Below, piece after piece: positions 1 through 10,875 of a DNA stretch of 64,000 nt; the stretch's first letter is position 1; every line of letters starts with the position of its first letter. Under the pieces are notes generated by a model. The model had not been told where the DNA came from, ran no database searches, and saw nothing but the letters and a program-made list of their open reading frames with translations. The stretch is from Forficula auricularia (taxonomy: Eukaryota > Arthropoda > Insecta > Dermaptera > Forficulidae), in NCBI GenBank assembly GCA_024734495.1, contig JALMQS010000681.1:6295542-6359541 (forward strand), written 5' to 3'. The position numbers were made by a program, and so were the translations under genes.

Positions 1-100
1 CACAATAAGAAATTTCACAAGGCTATTTATAATCTTGCCATTTTTTCGTCTATTGAGAGAAATTTTTTTTCGAGACATTTCAAAGAAAATATATTTTTTC

Positions 101-500
101 AAATCTCTAGGACCTACTGATCACAATTATACTAATAGACTTGTGAAATTTCCTATTTTCACGAAAAAATTAAAGTATCCAAATGATAATTTTAGTATAT
201 TTGTTTGTGATCAGGGGGTCCTAGAAAAGAGGCCGGATCGAATAGGTGCGAGGCAAGATTGGATTTTTTTTGCGGGTCCCTCTCTATATATTAAATATTT
301 AAATCTCTAGGACCTACTGATCACAATTATACTAATAGACTTGTGAAATTTCCTATTTTCACGAAAAAATTAAAGTATCCAAATGATAATTTTAGTATAT
401 TTGTTTGTGATCAGGGGGTCCTAGAAAAGAGGCCGGATCGAATAGGTGCGAGGCAAGATTGGATTTTTTTGCGGGTCCCTCTCTATATATTAAATATTTA
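101..500. repeat. 200-bp near-perfect tandem duplication
   Basis: The block starting at 101 (AAATCTCTAGGACCTACTGA) restarts at 301 with a spacing of exactly 200 bases. The copies are essentially identical apart from one T lost from a T-run near 465, so this is a recent local duplication inside the older satellite-like repeat. Confidence 0.85.
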
Positions 501-919
501 AATAAAATTCAAATTCAGTATAATATATATAAATATATCAAATGTCATGGATCATCCGATATCTACATAAATTAAAACTAAAAATGTTCAAAATACAAAA
601 ACATTTATTGAATATAAATTTACATCACCGAATATGAAGAATACATGAATTTACATATTTCTAATTTCATCCAGCAATGCGAACTTAAAATAAATATATT
701 TTTAATTATTTGAATAATTCATAATTTATCCATTATCGTCAAAAGCAATTTGCTTTAAATTTCGAAATTTTTTTTTGTTCACGTTTGGGCCCTTTCAAAT
801 GCGAGGCCCGATTGGGCCCAGTCGCCCTTTGTCCGGCCCTGCTAGAGACATGAAAAAATATATTTTCTTGGAAATATCAAGAAAAAAATTTTCTGTCGAA
901 AAACCTAAAAATAGCAAGG

Positions 920-920
<1 letters not shown>

Positions 921-962
<42 letters not shown>
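921..962. repeat. (TA)n microsatellite
   Basis: An uninterrupted run of about 21 TA dinucleotides. Confidence 0.95.
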
Positions 963-965
<3 letters not shown>

Positions 966-2070
966 GGAAATATTGGGAAATTTCTGATTTTCACGAAAAA
1001 ATTGAAATATCCAAATGATAGAAATTTTAGTATATTTGTGACCAGGGGGTCCTAGAGAATTGAAAAAATATATTTTATTTGAAATATCAAGAAAAAAATT
1101 ACTTTTTAAAACGTCTCTTCGAAGGGTAGATGATGATGATACCCCTTATCAAGTTTATTGAGAATTTCAAGGTAAAAAAAAATATTAATTTTCAAAAAAC
1201 TAAAATCATTTTAAAGAGTATATTTTATAGAGAGTTTGAAATGTATATTTTCTCTTGAATATCTCCTAAAAAAATACTTTTAAAACTTCAATTTTTTTGT
1301 GACAATAAGAAATTTCACAAGATTATATACCTATAACCTTTCCATTTTTACGTTAATCGACAGAATTTTTTTTCAAGATATTTCAAATAAAATATATTTT
1401 TTCAAATCTCTAGAACCTACTGATCACAAATATACTAATAGACTTGTGAAATTTCCCATTTTAACGAAAAAATTAAAGTATCCAAATGATAGAAATTTTA
1501 GTATATTTGTGATCAGGGAGTCTTAGAGAAATGAAAAAATATATTATCTGATTTTCACGAAAAAATTGAAATATCCAAATAATAGAAATCTCTAGAATTC
1601 GTTTATCGACAGAATTTTTTTTTCTCGAGATATTTCAAACAAAATATATTTTTTCAATTCTCTAGGACCCCCTGATCACAAATATACTAAAATTTCTATC
1701 ATATGGATATTTCAATTTTTTCGTAAAAATTATAAATTTTACATGGCTTTTTTTCGTTTTTCGAGATTTTTCAAAGAAAATATATTTTTTCAATTCTCTA
1801 GGACCCTCTGATCACAAATATACTAAAATTTCTATTATTTTGTTATTTCAATTTTTTCGTGAAAATCAGAAATTTCATTTTGTTTTGAATATCTCCTAAA
1901 TAGTTACTTTTTAAAACGTCTCTTCGAAGAATAGATGTTGATAAAGGGGGACCCTTATCAACTTTATTGAGAATTTCAAGATAAAAATAATTCGAAAAAA
2001 AGAAGGAAAAAACCACCTTTTTCATACACGATTACAATACTTGACCATACCCTGTAATGGTAAAGTAAAA

Positions 2071-2455
2071 AAATTTTTAAGAAAAAAATTAAAACCGACT
2101 TCAAAAAATTAAATGCAACAAATAAAATACACTAAAAGGTATAAAATAATTATTATCTTATTTAGTTACAACTAAACGACGAAATATTAACACGAAATTA
2201 CTTTTTGAAGTCGGTGCCAAACATATACCTTTTATGAATCGCACTCGACGGATCGTTACTTAGTACGTTTGGAGGGTATGCTCGCTTATAGGTATAGTTT
2301 GTTTGGTACCGAATTCAAAAAAGTAATTTCGTGTTAATATTTCGTCGTTTAGTTGTAACTAAATAAGATAATAATTATTTTATACCTTTTAGTGTATTTT
2401 ATTTGTTGCATTTAATTTTTGAAGTCGGTTTTTATTTTTTTCTTAAAAATTTTTA
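2071..2455. repeat. Complete CCGACTTC hairpin element with conserved loop
   Basis: Arms of about 160 bases (2071-2229 and 2291-2455) are nearly perfect complements. The loop at 2230-2290 is less AT-rich and ends GGAGGGTATGCTCGCTTATA. Nearly the same 20 bases occur in the loops at 3331-3350 and 50889-50908, so the loop is retained with the arms. Confidence 0.8.
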
Positions 2456-3395
2456 TTTTTCTCTTTTTAGTGATGTTATTAATAGTGATCATATCATCAG
2501 AACTTGACCAAATTAATATGACACCATCCTAAGACACCTCTTTCGGATAAAAAAAGAACCATCGAAATCGGTTCAAAAACAAAGAGGTTAGGTCTAAACA
2601 AACCTAATAAAAAAGGTCTAATACCTATGAAAAAAATCGAAAAAAAAATGGGACCAATCGGAAGCTAGACTGACTCAATGCAAAAAATTTTTCAAAATCG
2701 GTTGATAATTGGCGGAGATATGAGGTAACATAGCACAAAAAAAAAAAAATCAGTCGAATAGAGAACCTTCTCCTTTTTAACCGACTTCAAAAAAGGAGGA
2801 GGTTCTCTATTCGACTGAATTTTTTTTTTTTTTTTTTTTTTTTTTTGTGCCTATGTTACCTCATATCTCCGCCAATTGTCAACCGATTTTGAAAATTTTT
2901 TTGCATTGGGTCCAGTCTAGCTTCCGATTGGTTCCATTTTTTTTCGATTTTTTTTCATAGGTATTAGACCTTTTTTATTAGGTTTGTTTAGACCTAACCT
3001 CTTTGTTTATGAACCGATTTCGATGGTTCTTTTATCCGAAAGGGGTGTCTTAGGGATGGTGTCATATTAATTTGGTCAAGTTCTGATGATATGATCACTA
3101 TTAATGACATCACTAAAAAGAGAAAAATAAAAAATTTTTAAGAAAAAAATAAAAACCGACTTCAAAAAATTAAATGAAACAAATAAAATACACTAAAAGG
3201 TATAAAATAATTATTATCTTATTTAGTTACAACTAAACGACGAAATATTAACACGAAATTACTTTTTGAAGTTGGTGCCAAACATATACCTTTTATGAAT
3301 CGCACTCGACGGATCTTACTTAGTACGTTTGGCGGGTACGCTCGCTTATAGGTATAGTTTGTTTGGCACCGACTTTAAAAAGTAATAATAAATAA
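2071..3395. repeat. Palindromic cluster of CCGACTTC fold-back repeats
   Basis: Three fold-back units lie back to back. The first (2071-2455) is a complete hairpin. The second is a large palindrome (about 2421-3165, centre near 2790): the phrase AGTGATCATATCATCAGAAC on the left returns as its complement on the right, and A/T homopolymers sit near the centre. The third (3151-3395) is a left arm and loop with a shortened right arm. All arms begin or end with ACCGACTTCAAAAA or its complement. It is non-coding. Its superfamily is unknown to me, although CCGACTTC repeats of this kind are widespread in insect DNA. Confidence 0.8.
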
Positions 3396-3653
3396 AATAG
3401 ATGTGTGGCACTCGGGGACTGCCGCGGTAAAGCTATTGCATAGCATTTTTATTAAATTATGCAATTATAATATTTATGCAATATTTTTTTCTTTATATTA
3501 ATTCAAGTTTTTTCTTTGATATTAATTCAAGTTACACTTTTTGAGCCTGGTGACCGATAAGAAAACAATATTTTTTCTTTTTCATTTATTGAATAAATGA
3601 GAAGTTAATATTGTTTAAAATATTTTTATTATCTTACAATACATGTAGGTTAT

Positions 3654-4268
3654 TCAATTTTTTATCATTGTAACTATAGGTTTATGGTAACTGAAATAAG
3701 AAACATAAGTTTGAGACTTGATATCCTCTAAATATCTGAAAAATACAGCGTCAATGGTGGTCCCATATTTTGTTGTGGATTCTTGTGGATCATTATTCAT
3801 TTTCAAATTCAATTTTTCCGAAAGAAAAGCTGTCAACCGCTCTGAATTTTTATCAGTGAAGTTGATGTTGAAATCGCCAGCCAAGATAAGTGGAAATTTA
3901 TTACCATTTGTACCAAGTATTTTCGACCCTTCTTCAGTGTACTCCAGTAAAGTGCGATGAATAAAATGCTCTACCTCGTCCAATTTTGGATTCGGAGAAA
4001 TGTAAATTGCTACCATGACTATGTGTAGGCCATTTCTAAGTTTGCATAAGCACGCACAAATATCTCCAACAAACGGGCACCTAACATTAACATCGCTAAC
4101 AGTATGCAATATTTCAATAATAGGAGTCATAATATTAGTAACATTATTATTATTTTGGTAAATAGCTACCCCACCTTTTGGAACAGTATCTCGTTTGAAT
4201 TGAACAATACAATTGAAATGAGGTATTTCAATCGGATTATCACTTATCTTGTCATATTTGACATGCAC
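3654..4268 (-). CDS. Endonuclease/exonuclease/phosphatase-domain ORF, transposon-derived
   Basis: An intact 204-codon frame with the fold of metal-dependent EEP nucleases. Visible motifs are LILAGDFNIN (about residues 125-134, the catalytic D/N strand), TTIDAVFFRY (about 168-177) and a terminal FSYHKPIV (about 191-198), where LINE nucleases usually have SDHxPI; the aspartate is replaced by tyrosine. There is no reverse transcriptase domain before or after it. A shorter fragment of the same protein lies at 9652-9755, and both sit beside CCGACTTC repeats. Such nucleases occur in LINEs and in Helitron/Helentron-type elements; I favour a C-terminal remnant of a larger mobile-element protein, because no helicase or RT is visible upstream. 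The start codon is not assured. Confidence 0.6.
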   Translation of the reverse strand: MHVKYDKISDNPIEIPHFNCIVQFKRDTVPKGGVAIYQNNNNVTNIMTPIIEILHTVSDVNVRCPFVGDICACLCKLRNGLHIVMVAIYISPNPKLDEVEHFIHRTLLEYTEEGSKILGTNGNKFPLILAGDFNINFTDKNSERLTAFLSEKLNLKMNNDPQESTTKYGTTIDAVFFRYLEDIKSQTYVSYFSYHKPIVTMIKN

Positions 4269-5214
4269 AATTTAAATTCAGACAAAAGTTAAGTTTGCGG
4301 CAAGTGTGGACTTATCTGCTGCTTCTTTGTTAAATTGGAAAGAAGTAAATATTCGGCAGGAAAATACAAGGGAAAAAACTAACAAAAAACAAACCATTGA
4401 TTTAACCTTTTTTAATCCTTTTTATTTTATTAAAATTATAAAAAAACAAATAATAAAATATATAAAAAAAAAAAACACTTTTTCTTTGTCATTTTTTAAA
4501 TCTTATTTTGTATTTCCCCTTTCTTTTGTCTCTCTAGTCTGAAACAAATAAACAAGATTACTATATAATACTTTAACACCTCAAATTATTAGTGAATTAT
4601 AGAGTTTCGTCGTAACCAGATGCTGAAAGTTAATCTAAAACTTACCTCTTCTTGTTATCTTAACTTTTGCTTGATTCAGCCAAGCGCCAATTATTTGTTT
4701 GAGAGTATTTTTAGTTACATCTTCATAGACTTTTTTGCAGATTTCTGAGAAATATCATTGAATTGAATTAGAATCTTCAGATAAATAAACATTTTTTATC
4801 TTTCCTTTTCTTTTCGGCAATTCTTCGTCTGAGTTCAAATTTGAAGTTTCTTCGGCTTTTTTCAAATGTAATCGTGCTTCGCCATAGGTTTCTGAAAGAA
4901 AAGATGGAGTTTCACATGTTTTACTTGTGTTAATACCTATATATAAGGTGACCAACTATACTCATTTACTGAGTTTTGTATTCTTTTTTCGCAAACCGTA
5001 CTCTTTTCAAATCCTATACTCTGAAAAAAAAATGTATTTGTATAATTTTATACTCATTTGTATTCTTCTAAAACATATTTTTAGATTATTTTATTTCAAT
5101 ATTATTAATTAAATATTTAAAATTATTTTGACAGTGATTAGAACTTCATGCGGTCATATTGCTTGCCGTTTCCGGCACGTAGATAAAATTTCAGCAGCAG
5201 AAGATTGTATTATA
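4269..5214. other. No recognisable gene; AT-rich intergenic DNA
   Basis: Only short open frames are present. The longest that looks protein-like is 4755-4955 (-), 66 codons, lysine/glutamate-rich with a basic patch (PKRKGKIKN); I do not recognise it. A half-hidden coding trace may continue into the decayed transposase at 5215-5570, but on the other strand. Confidence 0.5.
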
Positions 5215-5570
5215 TAAAACGATTTCATACTGCAATGTAAATCAAGATTTAATGATGGATTTTTACGACTAATTCTAAAGAATAAACTGACCGTTTTGGA
5301 AGATTCCAATCCCGAAATAAAAAATGAATTTTTAAAAGAAGTTAAAATTTTTTATAAAATTTGCTATGAATATATCGAAGAATGGATAGTGTAATTTAGA
5401 GCATTAAATTGTTTCAAATGGACCCTTCTAAATAGTAAAATTGAATGGAAAGAAATTTCTTCAGCAGTCGAATTTGTAATGAAGGAAGTAAAAGATATTG
5501 TTATTAATGACAATTTTCTCTTTGAAGATATTCAAAGAGTAAATTTATATTTAAATCAAAATTTTCATCA
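5215..5570 (+). pseudogene. Decayed hAT-like transposase fragment
   Basis: Frame +1 reads as protein across the whole stretch with one in-frame stop (TAA at about 5392-5394). Recognisable phrases are FLKEVKIFYKICYEYIEEWI before the stop, then FKWTLLNSKIEWKEISSAVE and FLFEDIQRVNLYL after it. The spacing of aromatic residues resembles the central region of hAT-type transposases of insects, but the catalytic residues are not covered and the call rests on overall resemblance. There is no start or end and no flanking terminal repeats were found. AT-rich satellite repeat follows at 5575. Confidence 0.4.
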
Positions 5571-7171
5571 AAATTTTTTTTTCGAGATATTTCAAATAAA
5601 ATATATTTTTTCAATTCTCTAGGACCTCCTGATCCCAAATATACTAAAATATCTATAATTTAAATATTTTAAATTTTTCGTGAAAATCACAAATTTCACA
5701 AGGCAAATTTTTTTTGAGGTATAAGTAATAATAATAAAGCGGTTTGTTCTACAGCATGTGCCGTTTTCCGCATCCAACACGCCAATTCTCTCTATCCAGA
5801 ATGTCTTGCTCTTGTAGTTGCCTACTGGTCATTGCCTCATCTACTCCCTGCTTCCACGTTCGTCTCGGTCTCCCTCTTCTCCTCCGTCTTTCCGTGGGCA
5901 TCCAGGTCCATATTTTATGAGGCCACCTATCTTCCGGCATTCTTTTGAGGTGTCCATACTATATTAATCTCTTCCTTTCTATTCTATCTATTATGTCGTT
6001 TTCCATTTTCATTTTGTCCCTTATAGTTGTATTTGGGATATGCTCCAATCTCGACACTCTGCAACTCCTTCTCATCGCATCCATTTCGAGCGCTTGTAAT
6101 TTCTTTTCGTTTTTTTATTCATGTCCCATGTTTCTGAATTCTATAGGGCTATGCCTTCCACTATGGACCGATATATATATTTTTGTGTCCTGTTGGATCC
6201 CTTTGCTCCACCAGACCCCATTCAGTTGCCCAATAGCTCTTCGACCTTGACAGATTTTATTTTTAATATCCCTCTCACAGTTTGGCTCCTCGCTAAAGAC
6301 AGATCCCAAATATCTAAATTCCTTACAGTTTTTTATCACTTTTCCATTGATATCCAGATTTTCCCCTCTGTCCCGACCGTCAGGTATTCTGTTTTTCTCA
6401 AAGTTTATTTCCAGTCCCCATATGACCTGTAAACTGGAAGAGGAATATTTTTGAGGTATTTCAAATAAAATATATTTTTCAATTTCTCTAGACCTCCTGA
6501 TCCCAAATATACTAAAATTTCTACAATTTGAATATTTTAAATTTTTCGTAAAAATCACAAATTTTACAAGGCTTTGCATTTTTCGAGATATTTCAAATAA
6601 AATATATTTTTTCAATTCTCTAGTACCTCCTGATCACAAATATACTAAAATTTCTACAATTTGAATAATTTAAATTTTTCGTAAAAATCACAAATTTCAC
6701 AAGGCTTTGCATTTTTTCGATTTTCATCAAAAATTTTTTTCGAGATATTTCAAATAAAATATATTTTTTCAATTTTCTAGGTCCTCCTGATCACAAATAT
6801 ACTAAAATTTCTACAATTTGAATATTTTAAATTTTTCGTGAAAATCACAAATTTTACAAGGCTTTATAGCCTTTGCATTTTTTCGATTTTCATCAAAAAA
6901 ATTTTTCTAGATATTTCAAATAAAATATATTTTTTCAATTCTCTAGGACCTCCTGATCACAAATATACTAAAATTTCTATAATTTGAATATTTTAAATTT
7001 TTTCTGAAAATAACAAATTTCACAAGGCTTTTGTAGCCTTTGCATTTTTTCGATTTTCATCAAAAATATTTTTTCGAGATATTTCAAATAAAATATATTT
7101 TTTAATTTCTCTAAGACCTCCTGATCCCTTTGCATTTTTTCGATTTTCATCAAAATTTTTTTCTAGATATT
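5571..7171. repeat. AT-rich satellite-like repeat, array 2
   Basis: Same family as 1-2035. Tandem units are spaced about 130-170 bases apart; the landmark CCTCCTGATC occurs near 5626, 6490, 6625, 6783, 6949 and 7119. Units contain TTGCATTTTTTCGATTTTCA and CGAGATATTTCAAATAAAAT. The array is interrupted by a LINE copy at 5723-6447 and ends where the large inverted repeat begins. Confidence 0.75.
5723..6447 (-). mobile_element. 5'-truncated RTE-like LINE copy (RT C-terminus)
   Basis: A minus-strand LINE fragment in the satellite array, flanked by the 12-bp duplication TTTTTGAGGTAT (5711-5722 and 6448-6459). Two broken frames give the end of a reverse transcriptase ORF: around 6150-6430 KEFRYLGSVFSE, then KNKICQGRRAIGQLNG, and at 5749-5940 PEDRWPHKIWTW followed by an arginine-rich RRRRRGRPRRTW and DRENWR. 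These are typical of the C-terminus of RTE/Proto2-type ORFs. The 3' end on this strand is a short TTA-rich tail (5723-5736). It is dead: truncated, with frameshifts. Confidence 0.7.
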
Positions 7172-7760
7172 CAAATAGACGCACTGAGAAAAGGGTCTAA
7201 GTAAGTCTTTTATAAATCATTCTAAAAACGTTTATTAAAAATCCAAGCATTTCGGGGGAAATCTAGACACACGGCAGTGTGTCAGCCAAGTTCGGAAAAA
7301 TGCCCTTCGCACCGGCCATGTGTATATTTACACGAACCATTTGGAACTACTTTCGCCCCCCCCCCCTATAACTCAAAAACTATTAGACCTACACACTTGA
7401 AATTTTGCCTGTCTAATAAGGCTCACTGGAACACTTAGAAACCCCAATTTCATGAATAAACCAATTATAGTTCTTGAGCTATTAAGCTCTGAAAAGTGCC
7501 ATTTTAACACTCGCTCACATATCAAAAACCTTAAGTACTTCCGCTGATCCTAGAATGATGAAATTTGCCATACTGGTAGAGTTTGGGCTTCAATTAAAGG
7601 AATGAGCTGACGTGTTCTCATGTGGCCATCCACTTGACTTTACCAAACAACCTGGCCCCTCACTTTTATTTAATATTTAATAAAATTATTAATAATCATG
7701 TGGGGTTGGATATTTTGCAATATTACACTTCTGGGGTCCCATTGATTATGTATAGAAAAT

Positions 7761-8045
7761 TTGGTTGAGTTTGGTACAAGGGCCTAGATTTTCATTTTTT
7801 GACCCTACACCCAACCCCTATTTTGGGCGGTTACTTTTTACATTTTTAGACTTCTGGGGTCCCACTGATTATGTATACAAAATTTGGTTGAGTTTGGTAC
7901 AAGGGCCTAGATTTTCATTTTTTGACCCTACACCCAACCCCTATTTTGGGCGGTTACTTTTTACATTCTTAGACTTCTGGGGTCCCACTGATTATGTATA
8001 CAAAATTTGGTTGAGTTTGCTCAAATGGCCTATATTTTTAATTTT
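7761..8045 (+). repeat. 123-bp minisatellite, left-arm copy
   Basis: Landmark TTGGTTGAGTTTG occurs at 7761, 7884 and 8007, exactly 123 bases apart. Because 123 is a multiple of three, the array shows a spurious repetitive open frame. The same module, diverged, recurs at 10099-10380 (complement), 12700-12920, 19130-19380, 46080-46300, 57220-57610, 59820-59930 and 63850-64000. Confidence 0.9.
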
Positions 8046-9114
8046 TAACTCCCCCCCCCCCCACCCCATCTTAATTTTGGGTCGATATGCACCAAAATCT
8101 AATCAGCTCTTAATCCTAATGAACCAAAACTACGTATGAAATTTGGTTTTGATATTCACACTATTTTTGAGCTTACTCGTCCACAACAATTTGATAACGC
8201 ACAGAACTTAATAACAGACATTTTGACAAAAGAATTATTATCTCGAAAAATATAATTTTTTCGATGTTCACTTATTCGAGCTTTTTTGTAGAGCGAAATG
8301 CCATGGTTTCGCTCAATTTATTTAATCAAAATAGTTTCAGCCGTTTTTGAGATATTTCGAATAAAAGAAGGAAAAAAACACTTTTTTCATGCACGATTAC
8401 AATACTTGACCATAACCTGTATGGACTAAATAAAAAATCGAAAAAGTGAAACTTTCCCTTTTTCAGGACCTGAAATGAAGGGTTGAAATTTATTATAGAC
8501 TTAATTACCATATAGTGGAAATAAAATCAAGCTAGAATGCTGAAATATTGAATACTGGTAAAGCTTGGCACATTATTAAAGGAGAAAATTGAAAAACCGG
8601 AACTTTCTCTTCTTCGATTATAATGATAATAATAATAATAATGAGGAGCTTCCTATTCATTTGAAAAACATCTGCCGAAGGAGTCTTCTCATCCAACTTT
8701 AATAGAAATATTGAGAAACTTGGCTTAGCGAACACCATCTCAAAAGGCAGGCACAGAAGGCAATTGTTCTTCAAACGTGCCACATAGTCAGAAAGTTTCT
8801 CAATTAGAGATTATCCGGTGTTTTATGTGGGTCAGGGTGAATTCCCTTCCCACATCGACCGAGCCTAATCCCAAATAAGATCTAAAAAGTGAGAAAGTGC
8901 ATTAAATCGGATAATAATAATAGTAAAATAATGTATTAAATAATTATCTGCCTACCTTACTGATTATTTTAAAATGTTTCACCTTGAACCGACACCTAAC
9001 TCTTTAAAACTTATAAATAATTCTCTGACTGTTTATTCTATAAATTATTTTATTTTTTTTAAAAATGGAAGAAAATCAAATTGAGCGATAGGATTCGAAA
9101 CTGGAATCTCTTTT

Positions 9115-9625
9115 TAACCGACTTCAAAAAAGGGGGAGGTTATCAATTCGACTGATTTTTTTTTTTTTTTGTGTCTATGTTACCTGTTTTCTTCGCCAAT
9201 TATGGACCGATTTCGATGATTTTTTGCATTGGGTTCACTCTACTACGCGATTAGTCCCGTTTTTTATTTCAATGTTTTTGTACCTTTTTTGATAGGTATG
9301 TTCAGGCAAAACTTCTTTGTTTATTGAACGAGTTCAATCATTCTTCTTTTATTAGAAAGGGGTGCCTTAGGGGTAGCCCCATATTAATTTCTGATAACGT
9401 AAATTTCCAATTCTTATGATCAAATAATCGAAATTATAATAAATAAAATATTTTACAAAAAAAAAAAACTTAAAACGTTCATTTAAAACCCGCTAACATT
9501 TCGAGAAATTTCTATATTTATGAATTGAATTTTTTTATCATTTTGTGATTCATTCGCCAGACGCGAGATGCCTACAAAATATTTATTAATTTTTATAAAA
9601 AATAAAATAAAACCGACTTCAAAAA
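9115..9625. repeat. CCGACTTC repeat, diverged copy
   Basis: It begins TTAACCGACTTCAAAAAAGG, followed by a T-run and a stretch related to 2830-3080 (GCCAATTATGGACCGATTTC). It ends with a second ACCGACTTCAAAAAAATTAA near 9612, directly before the nuclease fragment. Confidence 0.7.
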
Positions 9626-9651
9626 AATTAAATGCATCAAATAAAATAAGA

Positions 9652-9755
9652 ATAACTGAAATACGACACATGAACGTTGGTAGATATGTGGTTCACAAAT
9701 CTTGAAAATATCGCATCAATGATTGTACCATACCTCGTTGTCCCCAATGTTCTAT
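9652..9755 (-). pseudogene. Fragment of the EEP nuclease ORF
   Basis: About 35 codons read RYGTIIDAIFSRFV and HVSYFSYS on the minus strand. They align with residues of the ORF at 3654-4268 around its TTIDAVF and YFSYHKP motifs. It is cut off just at the SYH position and abuts a CCGACTTC repeat, as the longer copy does. Confidence 0.65.
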
Positions 9756-10098
9756 CGGAAATAATATCTAAATTAATATCTCAAAAACGGCTGAAACTAT
9801 TTTGATTAAATAAATTGAGCGAAACCATGGCATTTCGCTCTACAAAAAAGCTCGAATAAGTGAACATCGAAAAAATTATATTTTTCGAGATAATAATTCT
9901 TTTGTCAAAATGTCTGTTATTAAGTTCTGTGCGTTATCAAATTGTTGTGGACGAGTAAGCTCAAAAAATAGTGTGAATATCAAAACCAAATTTCATACGT
10001 AGTTTTGGTTCATTAGGATTAAGAGCTGATTAGATTTTGGTGCATATCGACCCAAAATTAAGATGGGGTGGGGGGGGAGTTAAAAATTAAAAATATAG

Positions 10099-10380
10099 GC
10101 CATTTGAGCAAACTCAACCAAATTTTGTATACATAATCAGTGGGACCCCAGAAGTCTAAGAATGTAAAAAGTAACCGCCCAAAATAGGGGTTGGGTGTAG
10201 GGTCAAAAAATGAAAATCTAGGCCCTTGTACCAAACTCAACCAAATTTTGTATACATAATCAGTGGGACCCCAGAAGTCTAAGAATGTAAAAAGTAACCG
10301 CCCAAAATAGGGGTTGGGTGTAGGGTCAAAAAATGAAAATCTAGGCCCTTGTACCAAACTCAACCAAATTTTCTATACAT
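10099..10380 (-). repeat. 123-bp minisatellite, right-arm copy
   Basis: Complement of the array at 7761-8045, as expected for the right arm of the 4-kb inverted repeat. The repetitive open frame in it is an artefact. Confidence 0.9.
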
Positions 10381-10666
10381 AATCAATGGGACCCCAGAAG
10401 TGTAATATTGCAAAATATCCAACCCCACATGATTATTAATAATTTTATTAAATATTAAATAAAAGTGAGGGGCCAGGTTGTTTGGTAAAGTCAAGTGGAT
10501 GGCCACATGAGAACACGTCAGCTTATTCCTTTAATTGAAGCCCAAACTCTACCAGTATGGCAAATTTCATCATTCTAGGATCAGCGGAAGTACTTAAGGT
10601 TTTTGATATGTGAGCGAGTGTTAAAATGGCACTTTTCAGAGCTTAATAGCTCAAGAACTATAATTG

Positions 10667-10875
10667 ACTTATGAGGAGAATTTTCTAGGTTAAGTTTCAC
10701 AAAAAGGAAATATATTAAAACAAATGCATGTTTTTTTGAGTTTGATTAGCTCGATATATATTTCGGGTTACTAGCCCATCTTCAGGAGTTCAAATAAAAA
10801 CTTAACCTAGAAAATTCTCCTCATAAGTTATTTATAATGTTTCACCTAGAACCGACACCTAAATCCTTAAAAATT
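10667..10875. mobile_element. 209-bp insertion with terminal hairpin and 11-bp duplication
   Basis: It interrupts the right arm of the inverted repeat; the uninterrupted site is visible in the left arm near 7455. The 11-bp AACTATAATTG is duplicated at 10656-10666 and 10876-10886. Inside, ACTTATGAGGAGAATTTTCT and its complement about 130 bases later form an inverted pair, and the middle holds ATATATTTCGGGTTACTAGC and CCATCTTCAGGAG. Related fragments occur near 8975 and 45215-45310. No coding capacity; superfamily uncertain. Confidence 0.7.

Larger units (their letters stand above)
1..2035. repeat. AT-rich satellite-like repeat, array 1
   Basis: This stretch is built from diverged copies of one unit. 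Each copy carries the phrases TCTAGGACC(T/C)(A/C)CTGATCACAA, AATATACTAAAATTTCT, AATTTTTTCGTGAAAATCA and TTTCACAAGGC, in either orientation, roughly 130-180 bases apart. The same unit forms the array at 5571-7171. No real gene is visible; the short open frames are chance translations of AT-rich repeat. A GC-richer patch near 780-845 has no recognisable content. Confidence 0.75.
8355..9775. other. Spacer between the inverted arms; repeat debris
   Basis: It holds a copy of the GTATGGTCAAGTATTG-type motif (about 8371-8431), an unrecognised 83-codon minus-strand frame (8532-8783), a fragment with ATGTTTCACCTTGAACCGACACC (8970-9000) shared with the insert at 10667-10875, a CCGACTTC repeat (9115-9625) and a nuclease-ORF fragment (9652-9755). 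No intact gene. Confidence 0.6.

Noticed and set aside
7765..8139. 124-codon open frame with two identical 41-residue repeats (and its mirror at 10058-10363)
   Set aside because: It is a translation artefact of the 123-bp minisatellite; both arms show it only because the period is a multiple of three.
8532..8783. 83-codon minus-strand frame
   Set aside because: Contains an isoleucine run from an ATA/ATT microsatellite; the rest has no recognised similarity.
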